NCBI GenBank assembly: GCA_007131625.1
Contig: SLQC01000403.1
Location: forward strand, 1 to 7,495
Reading direction: 5' to 3'
DNA from: Balneolales bacterium
Lineage (GTDB): Bacteria > Bacteroidota > Rhodothermia > Balneolales > Natronogracilivirgulaceae
DNA length: 7,495 nucleotides
Part shown: positions 6,219 through 7,495 of the stretch, piece after piece
How the letters are laid out: every line of letters starts with the position of its first letter
Numbering within the stretch: position 1 is the first letter of the stretch
Made by a program: the position numbers and the translations under genes
Notes under the pieces: model-generated
Database searches by the model: none
What the model saw: only the letters and a program-made list of their open reading frames with translations
Told to the model about the DNA's origin: nothing

Positions 6219-6391
6219 ATTGAAAGATCCTGGTAAGCGCACATTGTCCTGAAAGTCAGTGCCCAGGATTGCATAAACCGGGTATTGAATACCCAGGAAA
6301 TGAACTTAAACCGGGAACTGAATCTTCCTGATTATTGTGATTAATTTTTTTTAAACAATCGGACAAACTGCGCATTGCGGACAACCAAAAC
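6219..6391 (+). other. Structured untranslated stretch between attenuator and trpE
   Basis: These 173 bases hold no convincing reading frame. ATCCTGG (6227-6233) can pair with CCAGGAT (6263-6269), and inside it GCAC (6239-6242) with GTGC (6259-6262). A second hairpin is GGGTAT-TGA-ATACCC (6280-6294). TAAACCGGG occurs twice, at 6274-6282 and 6307-6315, and CGGACAA twice, at 6360-6366 and 6378-6384. An A/T-rich tract with eight or more T lies near 6342-6352. No Shine-Dalgarno sequence precedes the trpE ATG. Confidence 0.5.
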
Positions 6392-7495
6392 ATGAGTATG
6401 AATCGCCAAACATATCAAGTACTGGCAGCATCTTACACGGCTATACCTGTATACAGAGTTCTTATGGCCGATACGGTGACACCGGTATCCCTGTTTTTGA
6501 AGATCCGTGATGATGCCGATCACCCATTTCTGCTGGAATCGGTGGAAGGTGGCGAGCAGGTCGCGCGCTATTCGTTTCTTGGTAAAAATCCGTATCAGGT
6601 GCTGCATTTCCGGGACAACCAGGTGACGCTGTATCGCAACCGGGTGACGGATGTTCCAGTTGGAATCGCACAGAATATCCCGGCAGGTGTGAAGACGCTG
6701 CTCGATGCATCGTACTTCGACGCCCTCAAGCAGCTCTGTATGACCTTGCGGGAGCCCAAAATTCCGGATATGCCAAGGCTGACAGGTGGGGCTGTCGGAT
6801 TCTCCGCCTACGATACCATCAGGCAGGTGGAAGATCTTCGTGAAACTCCACCGGACGATCTCAATCTGCCGGAAGCTATCTGGGCTTTCTATGATGAAAT
6901 TTTTGCTTTCGATCATGTCAAACACCGCGTGATTCTAATCAAAACTGTTTTCACAGATCCGGATAGCGACCATGATGCCCAATACGACCAGGCGCAGGCC
7001 TCACTCGACCGGATGGAACAGACCTTCCATCAACCGGTGACGGACACCACCGGATATCGCAAGACAAGCGACAAGCTGCAAAGTAACATCAGCAGGAAAG
7101 ATTTCCGTACCCATGTGGAAAAAGCAAAGCAATATATCCACGAAGGGGAGATCTTTCAGGTTGTGCTCTCCCAGCGATTCCGGAGTTCTTTCGAAGGTGA
7201 CCGTTTTATGCTTTACAGGGCGCTTCGGATGGTCAACCCGTCACCGTACCTGTTTTATCTGGAATTCGGTGATTTTGCCCTGGTGGGATCCTCTCCGGAA
7301 GTGTTGGTGCAGGTTCAGGAAGATACCGTTCGCCTGCTTCCCATCGCAGGCACACGTCCGCGGGGAAGCACGGTTGCTGAGGATCTCTTCAACGAAAAGG
7401 ACCTGATGTCCGACCCCAAAGAACTGGCAGAACATATCATGCTGGTGGACCTGGGCCGGAACGACCTGTCACGAGTTTGTGAACCTGATACGGTC
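6392..7495 (+). CDS. trpE: Anthranilate synthase component I (3' end outside window)
   Basis: TrpE converts chorismate to anthranilate with ammonia supplied by the TrpG glutaminase, the first committed step of tryptophan synthesis in the cytoplasm. The first 368 residues are present and the frame is open at the window end; roughly 100-150 residues should follow. The ATG at 6392 is the first in-frame start after a stop at 6338-6340, with a second ATG at 6398. The N-terminal domain carries LLESVEGGE (47-55), whose LLES is part of the tryptophan feedback site, and RYSFLG (59-64). The chorismate-binding domain shows GEIFQVVLSQRF (252-263), NPSPYLFY (282-289, also linked to feedback binding), GSSPE (299-303), PIAGTRPRG (317-325) and DPKELAEHIMLVDLGRND (341-358), which includes the catalytic-type His348. 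The upstream Trp leader favours TrpE over PabB or a salicylate or isochorismate synthase. Expression is evidently set by attenuation. trpG and other trp genes are expected downstream but are not visible. Confidence 0.95.
   Translation, partial: MSMNRQTYQVLAASYTAIPVYRVLMADTVTPVSLFLKIRDDADHPFLLESVEGGEQVARYSFLGKNPYQVLHFRDNQVTLYRNRVTDVPVGIAQNIPAGVKTLLDASYFDALKQLCMTLREPKIPDMPRLTGGAVGFSAYDTIRQVEDLRETPPDDLNLPEAIWAFYDEIFAFDHVKHRVILIKTVFTDPDSDHDAQYDQAQASLDRMEQTFHQPVTDTTGYRKTSDKLQSNISRKDFRTHVEKAKQYIHEGEIFQVVLSQRFRSSFEGDRFMLYRALRMVNPSPYLFYLEFGDFALVGSSPEVLVQVQEDTVRLLPIAGTRPRGSTVAEDLFNEKDLMSDPKELAEHIMLVDLGRNDLSRVCEPDTV

Noticed and set aside
6341..6925. 194-codon minus-strand frame opposite the trpE start
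   Set aside because: It lies antisense to conserved TrpE motifs and across the leader; no recognisable features.

Overview
The window looks like a chromosomal segment of a Bacteroidota-type bacterium in the wider FCB group (Balneolota/Rhodothermota would fit). The evidence is a predicted type IX secretion (T9SS) C-terminal sorting domain on a secreted protein, two outer-membrane proteins of the PorV/PorQ type, a lipoprotein with acidic residues directly after its lipid-bearing cysteine, and few Shine-Dalgarno sequences. Base composition is near 50% GC by eye. The phylum is inferred from protein types, not from a marker gene.

Layout. (1) 1-1207, plus strand: the 3' part of a phosphatidylserine decarboxylase gene and, 10 bases on, pssA. 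Together they cover CDP-diacylglycerol to phosphatidylserine to phosphatidylethanolamine. (2) 1253-5737, minus strand: a compact four-gene cluster that converges on pssA. In transcription order it encodes a lipoprotein with two probable Ig-like domains, a secreted Asp-box beta-propeller with a T9SS-type C-terminal domain (4-base ATGA overlap with the lipoprotein gene), and two PorV/PorQ-like beta-barrels. A sigma70-like promoter (TTGACA, 17 bases, TAATAT) lies just upstream at 5837-5865. (3) 5738-6391, the divergent intergenic region: an array of imperfect 21-28 base direct repeats, then a complete trp attenuator. The attenuator has a 22-codon leader peptide with three consecutive Trp codons, a 10 bp antiterminator pairing that overlaps the leader stop codon, and a 14 bp terminator hairpin with a seven-T tract. 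(4) 6392-7495, plus strand: the first 368 codons of trpE, which runs off the window.

How the parts work together. The minus-strand genes plausibly make a cell-surface assembly: the propeller would cross the outer membrane by T9SS, the two PorV-like barrels could carry or anchor it, and the lipoprotein could be a partner at the surface. On the other side, trpE would be controlled by charged tRNA-Trp through ribosome position on the leader peptide, and by tryptophan feedback on the enzyme. The clearest new regulatory element in the window is the trp attenuator, followed by an unusually long, structured stretch before the trpE start.
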